A program made the position numbers and the translations under genes. Under the pieces are notes generated by a model, which saw only the letters and a program-made list of their open reading frames with translations, had not been told where the DNA came from and made no database searches. From Pseudalkalibacillus hwajinpoensis (lineage in GTDB: Bacteria; Bacillota; Bacilli; Bacillales; Guptibacillaceae), in NCBI RefSeq assembly GCF_039851965.1, contig NZ_CP156674.1, forward strand, positions 1,488,001 to 1,552,000: a stretch of DNA of 64,000 nt, in the 5' to 3' direction. Positions within the stretch are counted from its first letter, which is position 1; each line of letters opens with the position of its first letter. Positions 8,787 through 21,769 of the stretch are shown piece by piece.

Positions 8787-9014
8787 ATGTCAGAAGGCGC
8801 AAACATGGTGTTCTGTTCGGGGTATTCGGCTTTATATACTTAGCCATCATTTTATTTATCGTTATCCTAACACTTGTCTTCATATTTAAGGCGATTTGGC
8901 TTTATGAAGCGTAAAAATGCGTCTGATCAGGAAAAGAACGAATTGTTACGTCAGTTAATTACAAAGCCATCTTCTTCTCGTGTTACACGTAAAGATGACC
9001 CAACGTCTTATTAA
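8787..9014 (+). pseudogene. Small membrane protein, apparently frameshifted
   Basis: GAGGTG at 8773-8778 is ideally spaced for ATG 8787 (MSEGANM). After seven codons the sensible frame shifts to one encoding a single membrane helix (VLFGVFGFIYLAIILFIVIL), and near 8900 it shifts back to a basic, charged tail (MKRKNASDQEKNELLRQL, ending KDDPTSY at 9014). Joined, this would be a protein of about 75 residues with one N-terminal helix and a cytoplasmic tail. Alternatively there are two very short overlapping ORFs (8780-8914 and 8904-9014). Family unknown. Confidence 0.4.
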
Positions 9015-9030
9015 TTCAATTATTCTACAA

Positions 9031-9064
9031 AAACGCCGTCCGGCATCCCGGACGGCGTTTCTCT
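9031..9064. terminator. Bidirectional terminator
   Basis: AAACGCCGTCCGG (9031-9043) and CCGGACGGCGTTT (9048-9060) form a perfect 13-pair stem with a four-base loop, followed by CTCTTT on plus and TTTTTGTAG on minus. It lies between the small membrane protein and alaT. Confidence 0.9.
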
Positions 9065-10246
9065 TTATGCTTTCTCTGCGTGACGTTCTACAAACTGTTC
9101 AATTCGTTTCACTGCTTCCTGAAGTGATTCGATTGACGTTGCGTATGAGCATCGGATATATCCTTCTCCACCTGCACCAAATACGTGACCTGGTACAACA
9201 GCTACGCGCTCTTCCTGAAGCAGCTTTTCTGCGAACTCATCAGAAGTCATACCTGTTGATTGAATAGAAGGAAACGCGTAAAAGGCGCCTCCGGGCATAT
9301 GACAGGAAAGACCCATTTGATTAAAAGCTTTCACTAAATAATTGCGTCGCTGCCGATAGCTTCTCTTCATCCGATCAAGATCAGCTCGCCCGCTTCTGAG
9401 CGCTTCAAGTGCACCGTGCTGCGCAATTGTAGGAGCACACATCATTGTATATTGATGAATTTTTAATATCGCCCCAATGATTTCTTCAGGGCCTGTGACA
9501 TAGCCGAGACGCCAACCGGTCATTGCAAACGCCTTTGAAAAGCCAGAGATCAGAATCGTTCTCTCTCTCATACCCTCAATTCGAGAAATGCTATAGTGAG
9601 TTTGATCATATGTCAATTCTGCATAGATTTCGTCGGATAGCACAAGAAGATCATGCTTCTCAATCAGATCCGTAATATCCTTCAGCTCTTCCTCTGACAT
9701 AGTTGCACCAGTAGGGTTACTCGGAAAACAGAACAGAATCGCTTTTGTACGCTTTGTGATCACTTTTTTTAATCGGTCCCGCGTTACCTTAAATTCATCC
9801 TCCGCACTTGTTTCCAGTGATACCGGTACTCCACCTGCAAGAGTGACAGCAGGTGCATATGCTACAAAGCCTGGCTCTACAATGATCACTTCATCGCCGG
9901 GATCGATGATTGCTCGAAAAGCAAGGTCGATTGCCTGGCTTGCACCGACAGTAAGGACAATCTCAGATTGTGCTGAATAAGAGAGGGAGAATTGCTCTGA
10001 TAAGTAAGAAGAAATTTCCTCTCTAAGCTCCATTAATCCTGCATTTGCAGTATAAGCTGTATATCCACTTTCAAGTGATGCATAGCCTGCTTCACATACA
10101 TTCCATGGTGTAACAAAATCAGGCTCACCGACACCCAGTGAAATGACATTATCCATTTGTGAAGCAAGATCAAAGAATTTCCTAATGCCCGACGGCTTTA
10201 ATTGTGAAGCGGTTTTTGAAACATACTTCTGTTTAACCTGCCTCAT
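9065..10246 (-). CDS. alaT: PLP-dependent class I aminotransferase, probable alanine transaminase
   Basis: 393 residues, fold type I. The PLP lysine lies in SGFSKAFAMTGWRLGYV; FCFPSNPTGATMS and SDEIYAELTYD carry the cofactor-binding Asn, Asp and Tyr, and RCSYATS contains the carboxylate-binding Arg. Its GTG/ATG region overlaps the stop of an Lrp/AsnC regulator gene by four bases. The same pair in B. subtilis is alaR-alaT (yugGH), in which AlaT interconverts alanine and pyruvate. The substrate is inferred from this synteny. Confidence 0.8.
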   Translation of the reverse strand: MRQVKQKYVSKTASQLKPSGIRKFFDLASQMDNVISLGVGEPDFVTPWNVCEAGYASLESGYTAYTANAGLMELREEISSYLSEQFSLSYSAQSEIVLTVGASQAIDLAFRAIIDPGDEVIIVEPGFVAYAPAVTLAGGVPVSLETSAEDEFKVTRDRLKKVITKRTKAILFCFPSNPTGATMSEEELKDITDLIEKHDLLVLSDEIYAELTYDQTHYSISRIEGMRERTILISGFSKAFAMTGWRLGYVTGPEEIIGAILKIHQYTMMCAPTIAQHGALEALRSGRADLDRMKRSYRQRRNYLVKAFNQMGLSCHMPGGAFYAFPSIQSTGMTSDEFAEKLLQEERVAVVPGHVFGAGGEGYIRCSYATSIESLQEAVKRIEQFVERHAEKA

Positions 10247-10737
10247 GGTGACACCACAATCCGTTTATCTTTCTGTTCCGGTTCAAAAATGATACCGTCG
10301 TGTTTGTATTTTTTCAACAAGAAATGCGTTGTGGTCGAAAGAACTGAATCGAGCGTCGATAATTTATTCGAAACGAAGAAAGCAACTTCTCTCATCGTTT
10401 TGCCTTCAATTTGAACAGACAAATCAAACGCGCCAGACATTAAGTACACGGCTTTCACTTCCGGAAAGCGGTAAATACGTTCCGCAACTTCATCAAAGCC
10501 CACTTCCCGCTTTGGTGTCACTTTCACATCAATCATAGCCGCCACACCATCTTTGCCTGCTGCTTTATCCCAATTAATGACGGATGAGTAACTTAGAATA
10601 ATATTCTGTTCTTCTAATGATTTAACCATTCTTTCTACTTCTTCTACAGTTACATCAACCATATCTGCAAGTACTTCCATTGGCACTCGCGCATTTTCCT
10701 CTAAAATCTCCAGAATCTCTACTTCTTTTTCGTTCAA
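10243..10737 (-). CDS. alaR: Lrp/AsnC-family regulator
   Basis: 164 residues: an N-terminal winged helix-turn-helix (EILEILEENARVPMEVLADMV) followed by the alpha-beta RAM/ligand domain (AAMIDVKVTPKREVGF, then VYLMSGAFDLSVQIEG). It is the first gene of a two-gene unit with the aminotransferase at 9065. In B. subtilis the equivalent AlaR activates alaT in response to alanine. The gene starts at ATG 10737 after AAGGGGG and is about 70 bases downstream of hutH on the same strand. Confidence 0.8.
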   Translation of the reverse strand: MNEKEVEILEILEENARVPMEVLADMVDVTVEEVERMVKSLEEQNIILSYSSVINWDKAAGKDGVAAMIDVKVTPKREVGFDEVAERIYRFPEVKAVYLMSGAFDLSVQIEGKTMREVAFFVSNKLSTLDSVLSTTTHFLLKKYKHDGIIFEPEQKDKRIVVSP

Positions 10738-10804
10738 TGTAAGGCCCCCTGCTTTCCATCTATTTTGTCTACTATATCATTCTTCTTATTTTATTTCATT
10801 TGGG

Positions 10805-12322
10805 CTACGAAAAATTACCCCCTGTCACAATACCCTCCATCATTCTCTCTTCTTTCATCCATTTTGTAAACGCTTGAATATCAATTGAAAATATGCGGTC
10901 GTGATCGATTCGTGAAACAATCGTTCTTCCTTCGTTATATAATTGAAAAGTAAGCGGCGAGAGCTTTTCTTTTCCACGATAATCAATTGCTTGCATGGCA
11001 CAAATGGCTTCAATAGCAAGAATTTTTCTAACGTTAGCGGTTATGGCTGCAGCATGTCGGGCACCGATTGTACCCATACTGACATGATCCTCTTGATTTG
11101 CTGAAGAAGGAATCGAATCTACCGAAGCCGGGTGGGCCAGGGTCTTGTTTTCTGAGACAAGTGATGCTGCCACATATTGCATAATCATGGCGCCTGATTG
11201 AAGACCTGGCTGCTGACTTAGGAATGGAGGCAAATCATTGAGCTGTGGATTAACAAGCCGCTCAATTCGTCGTTCTGAGATGCTTCCAAATTCCGCCATG
11301 CCAATCGAAAGAAAATCCATTGCAAGAGCAATCGGCTGTCCGTGAAAATTCCCTCCAGAAATAACTTTCGTCCCTTCATTAAAAATAAGCGGGTTATCCG
11401 TGGCAGCATTGATTTCAATCTCCAGTTTTTCTTTCACATATCCGAGAACTTGCCAGGATGCGCCATGAACCTGTGGAATACAGCGGAGGGAATAAGCATC
11501 CTGTACACGAAGTTCACCCTGTTCAGTAGTAAGTTGGCTCCCATGAACGAGTCTTCTAATCCTTGCAGCCACGGCAACTTGCTCTGCGTATCCCCGTGCC
11601 AATTGAATGTCTTCATCAAATGCTGTGACAATGCCTCTTAGCCCTTCTAACGTCATTGCCGCAATTCCATCAGCTTGATAGGCCAATTTCTCAGCTTCGA
11701 TATAAGTAACAATGCCAACCGCCGTCATCGCCTGTGTTCCGTTAATGAGTGCGAGCCCTTCCTTTGCCGTTAATGTAAGTGGTGTAATCCCAAGTTTCTG
11801 TAAAGTTACTGACGCCTGTTCACGGTTCCCCTTATAGAAGACTTCTCCTTCTCCAAGAAGTGGCAGGACCAGATGTGCAAGCGGGGCAAGGTCACCGCTT
11901 GCACCAAGTGACCCCTGTTCAGGTACCACGGGCAAAATCCCTTCATTGGCGAAAAGAATTAACTGTTCAATGACTTCGCAGCGAATACCGGAAACACCTT
12001 TTAACAGCGCATTTGCCCGAAGAATAAGCATTGCTTTCGACACCATTTCTGGGAATGGTTCTCCTACGCCACAGGCATGAGAATGGATAAGGTTAAGTTG
12101 AAGCTGGTCAACATCTCGTGGATGTATGCGGACATCACTTAATTTTCCGAAACCTGTCGTAATACCATAGACCGCATCTCCTCTTTTTACAATCGCTTCT
12201 ACTGCGCTTCTGCTTTCATCAACACGTTGCAAGCTTTCTGCAGAGCAAATCACCTTCGCATGATCGAATAGAGTCTTTTTTAAGTCCTTGAGTGTCAAGC
12301 TGTAACCATCTAAAGTAACCAC
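10805..12322 (-). CDS. hutH: Histidine ammonia-lyase
   Basis: 505 residues from GTG 12322 (MVTLDGYSLT, as in other HutH proteins), with GAGGAG nine bases upstream. An in-frame ATG at 12343 lacks a ribosome site and would add seven unmatched residues. The enzyme deaminates histidine to urocanate. The self-cyclising Ala-Ser-Gly that forms the MIO cofactor is seen in GSLGASGDLAPLAH, and QEDHVSMGTIGARHAA is also diagnostic. No hutUIGMP genes are in view, so histidine breakdown is not organised as the B. subtilis hut operon here. A leader with a small ORF and a terminator precedes it. Confidence 0.92.
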   Translation of the reverse strand: MVTLDGYSLTLKDLKKTLFDHAKVICSAESLQRVDESRSAVEAIVKRGDAVYGITTGFGKLSDVRIHPRDVDQLQLNLIHSHACGVGEPFPEMVSKAMLILRANALLKGVSGIRCEVIEQLILFANEGILPVVPEQGSLGASGDLAPLAHLVLPLLGEGEVFYKGNREQASVTLQKLGITPLTLTAKEGLALINGTQAMTAVGIVTYIEAEKLAYQADGIAAMTLEGLRGIVTAFDEDIQLARGYAEQVAVAARIRRLVHGSQLTTEQGELRVQDAYSLRCIPQVHGASWQVLGYVKEKLEIEINAATDNPLIFNEGTKVISGGNFHGQPIALAMDFLSIGMAEFGSISERRIERLVNPQLNDLPPFLSQQPGLQSGAMIMQYVAASLVSENKTLAHPASVDSIPSSANQEDHVSMGTIGARHAAAITANVRKILAIEAICAMQAIDYRGKEKLSPLTFQLYNEGRTIVSRIDHDRIFSIDIQAFTKWMKEERMMEGIVTGGNFS

Positions 12323-12365
12323 ATCATACCACTCCTCTACCATGGTATTTTAATAAAGGCCATTA

Positions 12366-12408
12366 GAAAAAGCCTGCTAAAAATCACAAAACTGATTTTT
12401 AAGCAGGC
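12366..12408 (-). terminator. Terminator/attenuator in the hutH leader
   Basis: GCCTGCTTAAAAATCA and TGATTTTTAGCAGGC form a long stem (one bulged base) with a six-base loop, followed on the minus strand by TTTTTC. It lies about 45 bases before the hutH GTG and no upstream gene needs it, which makes transcription attenuation likely. In B. subtilis a terminator before hutH is overcome by HutP; no hutP is visible here. Confidence 0.7.
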
Positions 12409-12439
12409 ATTGATACACTTGGAAAGTCGTAACCCCCAT
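12377..12439 (-). CDS. Possible 20-residue leader peptide upstream of hutH
   Basis: ATG 12439 is preceded by AGGAG (12454-12450, ten-base spacing). The ORF reads MGVTTFQVYQ then CLLKNQFCDF and stops inside the 3' arm of the terminator at 12366-12408. A translating ribosome would therefore melt the terminator. It has no histidine codons, so classical histidine attenuation is not indicated. It may be fortuitous. Confidence 0.35.
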   Translation of the reverse strand: MGVTTFQVYQCLLKNQFCDF

Positions 12440-12870
12440 ATTTAGCACACTCCTAATCAATATTATCCGATTCCATCACATATATTTTTGCATAATGAAT
12501 TAATATTCAACTCCAAAACTTATTAATTATGTCTATTCATCGGACAATTTTTTATCATCAAGTGCTTTTGCAATGTTCCCTTATATTAGCTTTTCTCCAA
12601 TATATTCAACGATAGTGCCTTTAGGTCAACAGCTATATGAATGGAAGGGGTCATGTTACAAATCTTCTACCTCATAAGCCACTTTTGATTTAACTTTTTT
12701 GCGGCATTTCCATAGTCAAACGCCTATTTAATTATATTCTGGAGAAAGGGTCCGATTCCTGTAAATATTGAAACTCATTTTGAAGGACTTCGTTTGCAGC
12801 ACTTACCCGCGAATTTGAGTTTTAATCCGCGAGAAGGAGGGCTTAGTTAGTTAAAAGCTTTAAGTTAGAA
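12410..12870. other. Intergenic region between hutH leader and rRNA operon end
   Basis: An A+T-rich gap holding no credible ORF of normal size. On the minus strand GGATAATATTG near 12475 and TTGAAT/AAATAT near 12510-12485 could be the hutH promoter, but neither is strong. I see no repeat or RNA gene in 12540-12840. Confidence 0.4.
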
Positions 12871-12873
12871 CAC

Positions 12874-12906
12874 AAAAAAGCCAGAGATCATGGTGATCTC
12901 TGACTT
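12874..12906 (-). terminator. Terminator after the 5S remnant
   Basis: CAGAGATCA and TGATCTCTG with a CCA loop, followed by GCTTTTTTG on the minus strand. It is a close copy of the terminator at 13182-13212, so terminator and 5S 3' part were duplicated together. Confidence 0.85.
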
Positions 12907-12916
12907 TCTCTCAGTT

Positions 12917-12990
12917 GCCCAGCGACGTCCTACTCTTGCAGGGGGAGATCCCCCAACTACCATCGGCGCGCGAGCTTCACTTCCGTGTTC
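12917..12990 (-). pseudogene. Partial 5S rRNA copy (3' part only)
   Basis: About 74 bases match the 3' two-thirds of the intact 5S gene at 13224-13339 (shared GATGGTAGTTGGGGGATCTC, then GGACGTCGCTGGGC), with small changes in the GAAGTGAAGCTCGCGCG stretch. The 5' third is missing and is replaced by unrelated, coding-like sequence. It cannot give a functional 5S rRNA. Confidence 0.8.
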
Positions 12991-13153
12991 TCATACAGGG
13001 CGCGATAAGCCGCAAACTTCTTCGTCAGCTGCGCGATGCCAGATCCTCATAGATCTCCGAATATCCACTCCGGTCTGTCATCACTGGCTTCCTCGAATTT
13101 CTTGCTTCTCCCACCCCTACGTAGCTTTCAATGATGTCTTTTTGCTTATTCAT
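12991..13153 (-). pseudogene. Coding-like remnant fused to the partial 5S copy
   Basis: On the minus strand ATG 13153 opens a 42-codon frame (MNKQKDIIESYVGVGEAR, later DRSGYSEIYEDLASRS, stop 13025). After a one-base shift it continues as LTKKFAAYRALYENTEV into the 5S-like DNA. The composition looks protein-coding, but there is no ribosome site and the frame is broken. I do not recognise the family. It looks like debris trapped between two copies of the 5S 3' end. Confidence 0.4.
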
Positions 13154-13181
13154 GAAGAATCAAACGAGTACAAACCCATAC

Positions 13182-13212
13182 AAAAAAGCCAGAGACCCTA
13201 AGATCTCTGACT
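13182..13212 (-). terminator. Terminator of the rRNA operon
   Basis: GTCAGAGATCT and the GGTCTCTGGC arm with a short loop, then TTTTTTG on the minus strand, immediately downstream of the intact 5S gene. Confidence 0.85.
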
Positions 13213-13223
13213 TTCTTTCAGTT

Positions 13224-13339
<116 letters not shown>

Positions 13340-13498
13340 ACTAACAGGATGTTAGTTCAATGTTCACCACAGGACGTGGTGCACCTTAATCAAACTTCCT
13401 TGTTTCAGGTATTCCCTGAAAACTAGATAGCACGTACAACGTTTTCCAATATGTCCAGGTCCATGAGCCAAATGGCTCACTTCGCTTTTCGTTTTTAG

Positions 13499-18245
<4,747 letters not shown>

Positions 18246-18374
18246 AAGCTTAATCTAGCTTTTAAAACAATGTTTGTTTCCTGTAGAAACAACTACTTAC
18301 ATGGCGTTTCGTTCAGTTTTCAAAGATCGATTTGATTCTATCAATCTCGGTTTGTTTCCCGAGTGACATTTCCA

Positions 18375-18403
18375 ATCATATCAGCAACAAGTTATTATGT
18401 CAA
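18375..18403 (-). promoter_or_regulatory. rRNA operon promoter P2 (SigA)
   Basis: Minus strand TTGACA (18403-18398), 17-base spacer, TATGAT (18380-18375). Near-consensus SigA promoter about 130 bases before 16S. Confidence 0.9.
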
Positions 18404-18459
18404 TCATTTTTTTGAAGCATTTCGTGATCAACAATTTGGCTTCCGAAGTGACAAGATTT

Positions 18460-18488
18460 ATCTTATCATGCACACTTATTGCCGTCAA
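18460..18488 (-). promoter_or_regulatory. rRNA operon promoter P1 (SigA)
   Basis: Minus strand TTGACG (18488-18483), 17-base spacer, TAAGAT (18465-18460). Tandem P1/P2 promoters are typical of Bacillus rRNA operons. Confidence 0.8.
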
Positions 18489-18509
18489 CCATTATAGCAA
18501 AATAATTTC

Positions 18510-18541
18510 AACTCCCCCCTATGGTCTTATAGAGGAGAGTT
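18510..18541 (-). terminator. Terminator of ktrB
   Basis: AACTCTCCTCTAT and ATAGGGGGGAGTT pair (several G-T pairs) around a six-base loop, then GAAATTATTTT, three bases after the ktrB stop on the minus strand and just ahead of the rRNA promoters. Confidence 0.6.
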
Positions 18542-18543
18542 GA

Positions 18544-19860
18544 TTAACCGGTAAGAACCTCTTCTTCTGGATATCTAATTTTGGATGGTTTCTTGGAAGC
18601 AAAAATAAACGCCATTGTGAGTGGGCCAAGCTTACCAACCATCATGATGACGATGAGGGTCAACTTCCCAATCGGATCAAAACTATCCGTTACTCCCATT
18701 GATAGCCCAACTGTCCCGAATGCTGAAACAACCTCAAAGAGATTGGCTAAGAATGAGGACGGCTGTGTTAATTCAAGTATGAAGACACCGATAAAAACAA
18801 CACCAGTTGAAATTACTGTGATTGCAAGAGCTTTAACAATAATTGAAAAGGCAAGTGTTTTATGAAAACAGTGATTTCACTTTTGCCTTTCAAAAACGTA
18901 TTAACAGAAAGGAGCATGGCGATGAAAGTGGTTAACTTTATTCCGCCACCAGTGGAGGCACTTCCTGCTCCTATGAACATTAAACCAGTAATGAAGAAGA
19001 GTGACGCCTCCTCCATACCACCAATATCGATGGCATTAAATCCTGCTGTTCTGGGAGTTACAACCTGGAATAAGGCACCCCATCCTTTCCCTGCTCCATC
19101 TAATGGACCGAGAGTTGCTCCGTTATTCCATTCCAGCAGGATAATAACTAGAAAAGCTACGGCATTGATTGCCAGGCTTCCTACAATCATTAATTTTGTA
19201 TGGAGACTTAATTCACGAAAATGTTTTTTCTCTTTCAGATCAATTAATACAGTGAAGCCAATTCCTCCCAGAATAAAAAGTAATGTAATGACAATGTTCA
19301 CTACTGGATCATTTACATATGAAGAAAGACTATCTGACCAGATAGAAAACCCTGCATTGTTATAAGCAGAAATTGAGTGAAAGATTGCAGCATAGATCCC
19401 TTGCCAGGCGCCATATTCTGGTATCCACCTCGCTGAAAGAACAATTGCACCGATTAATTCGATCAGCAATGAAAAGATCAACAGGTTCCTGACAAGCTTG
19501 ATGATCCCCCCTGTCGCGCCCTGGTTTAGAGCCTGAGAAACCACTAATCTTTGAGCGATACCGATTTTTTCCAATAAGGATAAAGATCATGACGGCAAAT
19601 GACATAATGCCAAGCCCACCAAGCTGGATCAGCAGCAAAATGACTATTTGACCAAACAGCATATAAACAGTCTCCGTGTCGACAACAACGAGACCTGTCA
19701 CTGTAATGGCAGAAATAGCCGTGAACCATGCGTCCAACCAGGTAACAGTTGTAACGGTGGCCTGTGGGAGTTTTAATAAAATGGTCCCAAGTGTACTAAT
19801 GATTAGAAATAAGTATAGGAGCGTTCGTGGTGGATTTAGTAGTGATTTTCTCGATTTCAA
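18544..19860 (-). pseudogene. ktrB: Potassium uptake channel subunit KtrB, two frameshifts
   Basis: Read across two frameshifts this is a full-length KtrB (about 440 residues). It begins at TTG 19860 (MKSRKSLLNPPRTLLY, AGAAGGG upstream) and ends IRYPEEEVLTG at 18544, like B. subtilis KtrB. The K+ filter loops are recognisable (SAITVTGLVVVDT, SAYNNAGFSIW, TPRTAGFNAID, SAFGTVGLSMG). The frame breaks in a six-A run at 19565-19570 (after FILIGK) and returns in a four-A run at 18858-18861 (FLKGKSEITVF/KTLAFSIIV). KtrB pairs with cytoplasmic KtrA for Na+-dependent K+ uptake; no ktrA is nearby. The c-di-AMP riboswitch upstream fits this function. The frameshifts may be decay or homopolymer sequencing errors. 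Confidence 0.8.
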
Positions 19861-19896
19861 TTGAAACCCTTCTTTCCTTATGGTGGAAAGGAGAAA

Positions 19897-19926
19897 CACA
19901 AAAACACAGGAGATCCCTGTGTTTAC
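19897..19926 (-). terminator. Riboswitch-controlled terminator before ktrB
   Basis: AACACAGG and CCTGTGTT flank a short loop, followed on the minus strand by TTTTGTG. It lies between the c-di-AMP aptamer and the ktrB start, where a transcriptional off-switch is expected. Confidence 0.8.
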
Positions 19927-19940
19927 ACAAAAGTTTGTCC

Positions 19941-20066
19941 CTTCAAGTTAACAAACGAGGTTAGCTGTCGGATTCGGGCTTGAAGAAACCCTACCTGATT
20001 TCTCAGGATTCACCCCGTGTGGACTACATCCACAGATCGGGTCCCCCGCTTTTGCTTTAAGCAAAA
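19941..20066 (-). ncRNA. c-di-AMP (ydaO-type) riboswitch
   Basis: The minus strand carries the conserved ydaO blocks in order: GCTTAAAGC-AAAAGCGGGGGACCC, CACGGGGTGAATCC, TCAGGTAGGGTTTC, CCCGAATCCGACAGCTAACC, then CTCG. In Bacillus this class binds c-di-AMP and shuts off K+ uptake genes when K+ is high. Here it precedes ktrB by about 80 bases with a terminator in between. Confidence 0.92.
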
Positions 20067-20127
20067 TTAAGTCAATTACTGATGAATGAGATAATAATAC
20101 ATCCAGTTTCAGGACAAGTAAAGAACA

Positions 20128-20466
20128 TTATTTGCTGTGTACATCGAAATAGAAATGATGGTGTAATTTGCAACCCTTATTGAAGGTGGCAGAGCAATTT
20201 GGACAGGCCGATTGTAATGAGAGATACTCATTTATCGTTAATTCCATTTTGCATTTTCCACACAGAATAGCTTTTTCATCAAAACGATTAGAAGGCCATA
20301 CTTGAACTGAATGAGTTGAAGCTTCCTGATGACAAGTAATACAGGGGTAATACGTATCACAGCAGTAGAATTTTATCGCAATAATATCCTGGTCACTATG
20401 ATAATGAACACACCTCGTCTCCTCATCAATAACTTTTCCTTTTATATAAAGCAAGTCCTGTTTCAT
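20128..20466 (-). CDS. CHY-type zinc finger protein
   Basis: 112 residues dense in zinc ligands: TRCVHYHSDQDIIAIKFYCC, then YPCITCHQEA, ILCGKCKMEL, and CPNCSATFNKGCKLHHHFYF. This Cys/His order is that of the CHY zinc finger family, here as a stand-alone bacterial domain without a RING part. Bacterial members are uncharacterised, and metal-dependent protein or nucleic-acid contacts are only guesses. ATG 20466 follows an AGGAGGTC-like ribosome site. Single-gene unit. Confidence 0.8.
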   Translation of the reverse strand: MKQDLLYIKGKVIDEETRCVHYHSDQDIIAIKFYCCDTYYPCITCHQEASTHSVQVWPSNRFDEKAILCGKCKMELTINEYLSLQSACPNCSATFNKGCKLHHHFYFDVHSK

Positions 20467-20554
20467 CTTTGACCTCCTAAAGTTATTTCACTGAATAATT
20501 CGTCCCCTAGTAGTAGCCATTATGTTAGATCACTCTTTCGCTAACCCATTCATT

Positions 20555-20884
20555 TTATTTATTATAGTTACATAGATAGTTAGAGTGCTTGAAGAAAGAA
20601 TTAAGCTTCTTTTCATCAATACAAATTTTACATAAGGTGTAACCTTTCTCACGACGAATGAGATCAGTCATTTCGATTAGCTCTTTAAGGTTATCTGAGC
20701 AGATTTTTTCAACTCTGGTTCTTGCTCCCAGATCCTTCTTTCGCCATAGTGTTCGACACGTCGCAGCGTGAATTTTATTATAACCTGGATCTCTCCCTTT
20801 AAAATGATTAAAAACATACCCTCCTGGATTCGCTTCATACCATCCAATGTACCGCTCTTCATTTTCTTTAAAAATACCGATCAT
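20555..20884 (-). CDS. Hypothetical protein, possible zinc-binding
   Basis: 109 residues, not assigned to a family. The N-terminal half (ERYIGWYEANPGGYVFNHF) and a central HAATCRTLW are followed by CSDN and a C-terminal GYTLCKIC, giving four cysteines and a His that could bind zinc. The product is basic. Similar small proteins occur beside DNA-modification genes, but no such neighbour is present here. ATG 20884 is plausible. Confidence 0.55.
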   Translation of the reverse strand: MIGIFKENEERYIGWYEANPGGYVFNHFKGRDPGYNKIHAATCRTLWRKKDLGARTRVEKICSDNLKELIEMTDLIRREKGYTLCKICIDEKKLNSFFKHSNYLCNYNK

Positions 20885-21082
20885 GGTTCAGCCTCCCATT
20901 CTCCATTACTAAACCATGTTCTTCCTCATTCATCTAAAGCCTCTTTACATTATATTACATTTAATGCACCTTTTTATCCAAATGTTATATAAAAGTAAAC
21001 GAAAAAATGCAAGCTCCACAGCTTTCGGATCTTCTGATATTTAACTACTTGGTTTTCCTCCCTATCTTTTATTCAGACAAAG

Positions 21083-21112
21083 AAAAAGCTCTGGGGCTCA
21101 AGAGCTTTTAGA
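21083..21112 (-). terminator. Terminator of doxX
   Basis: AAAAGCTCT and AGAGCTTTT around TGAGCCCC on the minus strand, followed by TCTTTG; immediately after the doxX-like stop. Confidence 0.75.
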
Positions 21113-21113
21113 T

Positions 21114-21606
21114 TCAATGATCATAGGCTGTTTTAAGGCTTCGTAAATTAGTTGCTTTTCTCAAATAAGGAATAACCCAGTGATCAAGTCCTATTTTTGC
21201 TGCGTTATACCCAGCAATCAGGATTAACATTCCGAGGATCACCATCATCGGATTGGTGCTTGTGGTGCCACTGAACATGAAAGCAAAGTTCATAATTACT
21301 CCCATTAATGCAGCGAAGGTAGTAAATGTCCCCAGCAATAACCCCATTCCGACCAGAAATTCTCCCCACGGTACAAGGAAATTAAAGAAGTCTGCATTCG
21401 GGATTACTGCACCTTCCAAAAAGGTAGCCCACCAACAGCCGGATGTTCTCCGTCTGCTTTTGCTACCGCACCCGTAGAAACCTATTCGCTTCGAATCCAC
21501 CAGTTATCTTTGTACACCCCGCTGTTACATTGAAACCCAAGATATAATCGAATAAGAAAAAGGACACCTGCAGTGCTTGATTTTCTCTCAAGAATTTAAC
21601 AAACAT
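21114..21606 (-). pseudogene. DoxX-family membrane protein, multiply frameshifted
   Basis: ATG 21606 (MFVKFLRENQAL) has GGAAGGTGA upstream. The expected DoxX sequence is then scattered over frames: GVLFLIRLYLGFQ, TKITGGFEANRFLR, GAVAKADGEHPAVGG, and finally an uninterrupted 110 residues from WATFLEGAVIPNADFF through FNFLVPWGEFLVGMGLLLGT to the stop at 21114. At least four one-base indels are needed to join them. The family are small four-helix membrane proteins linked to thiol/redox or quinone chemistry. As read, the product would be non-functional. An Fnr-type promoter lies upstream. Confidence 0.75.
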
Positions 21607-21644
21607 GCCCATCACCTTCCTGTTATTGATTCTTATACACTTTT

Positions 21645-21687
21645 ATTGTATAGGGATTCACGGCTTCAATATGTGATTAAAGTCACA
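21645..21687 (-). promoter_or_regulatory. Fnr/CRP-type class II promoter of doxX
   Basis: TGTGA-TTAAAG-TCACA at 21672-21687 is a perfect Fnr/CRP palindrome. On the minus strand TACAAT (21650-21645) lies so that the palindrome centre falls at -41.5 from the predicted start site, the classical activator position. In Bacillus this sequence is the Fnr consensus, so oxygen-limited activation of doxX is likely (inference). Confidence 0.65.
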
Positions 21688-21769
21688 TTCAGTGTTCTGT
21701 TTCGAATTGATAAAATTTGGGTATAAACTTAATGAAATTCAATAAAAAAAGGACGAGATTTCTCCCCTC

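Noticed and set aside
12377..12439. Histidine-codon attenuation peptide for hutH
   Set aside because: The short ORF has no His codons, so the classical his-type attenuation model does not apply, although ribosome occupancy control remains possible.
18490..18545. TATAAT at about 18495 as a third rRNA promoter
   Set aside because: No acceptable -35 at 16-18 bases; the region is taken up by the ktrB terminator.
18862..19365. A 167-codon plus-strand ORF
   Set aside because: It is antisense to the conserved KtrB coding sequence and has no ribosome site.
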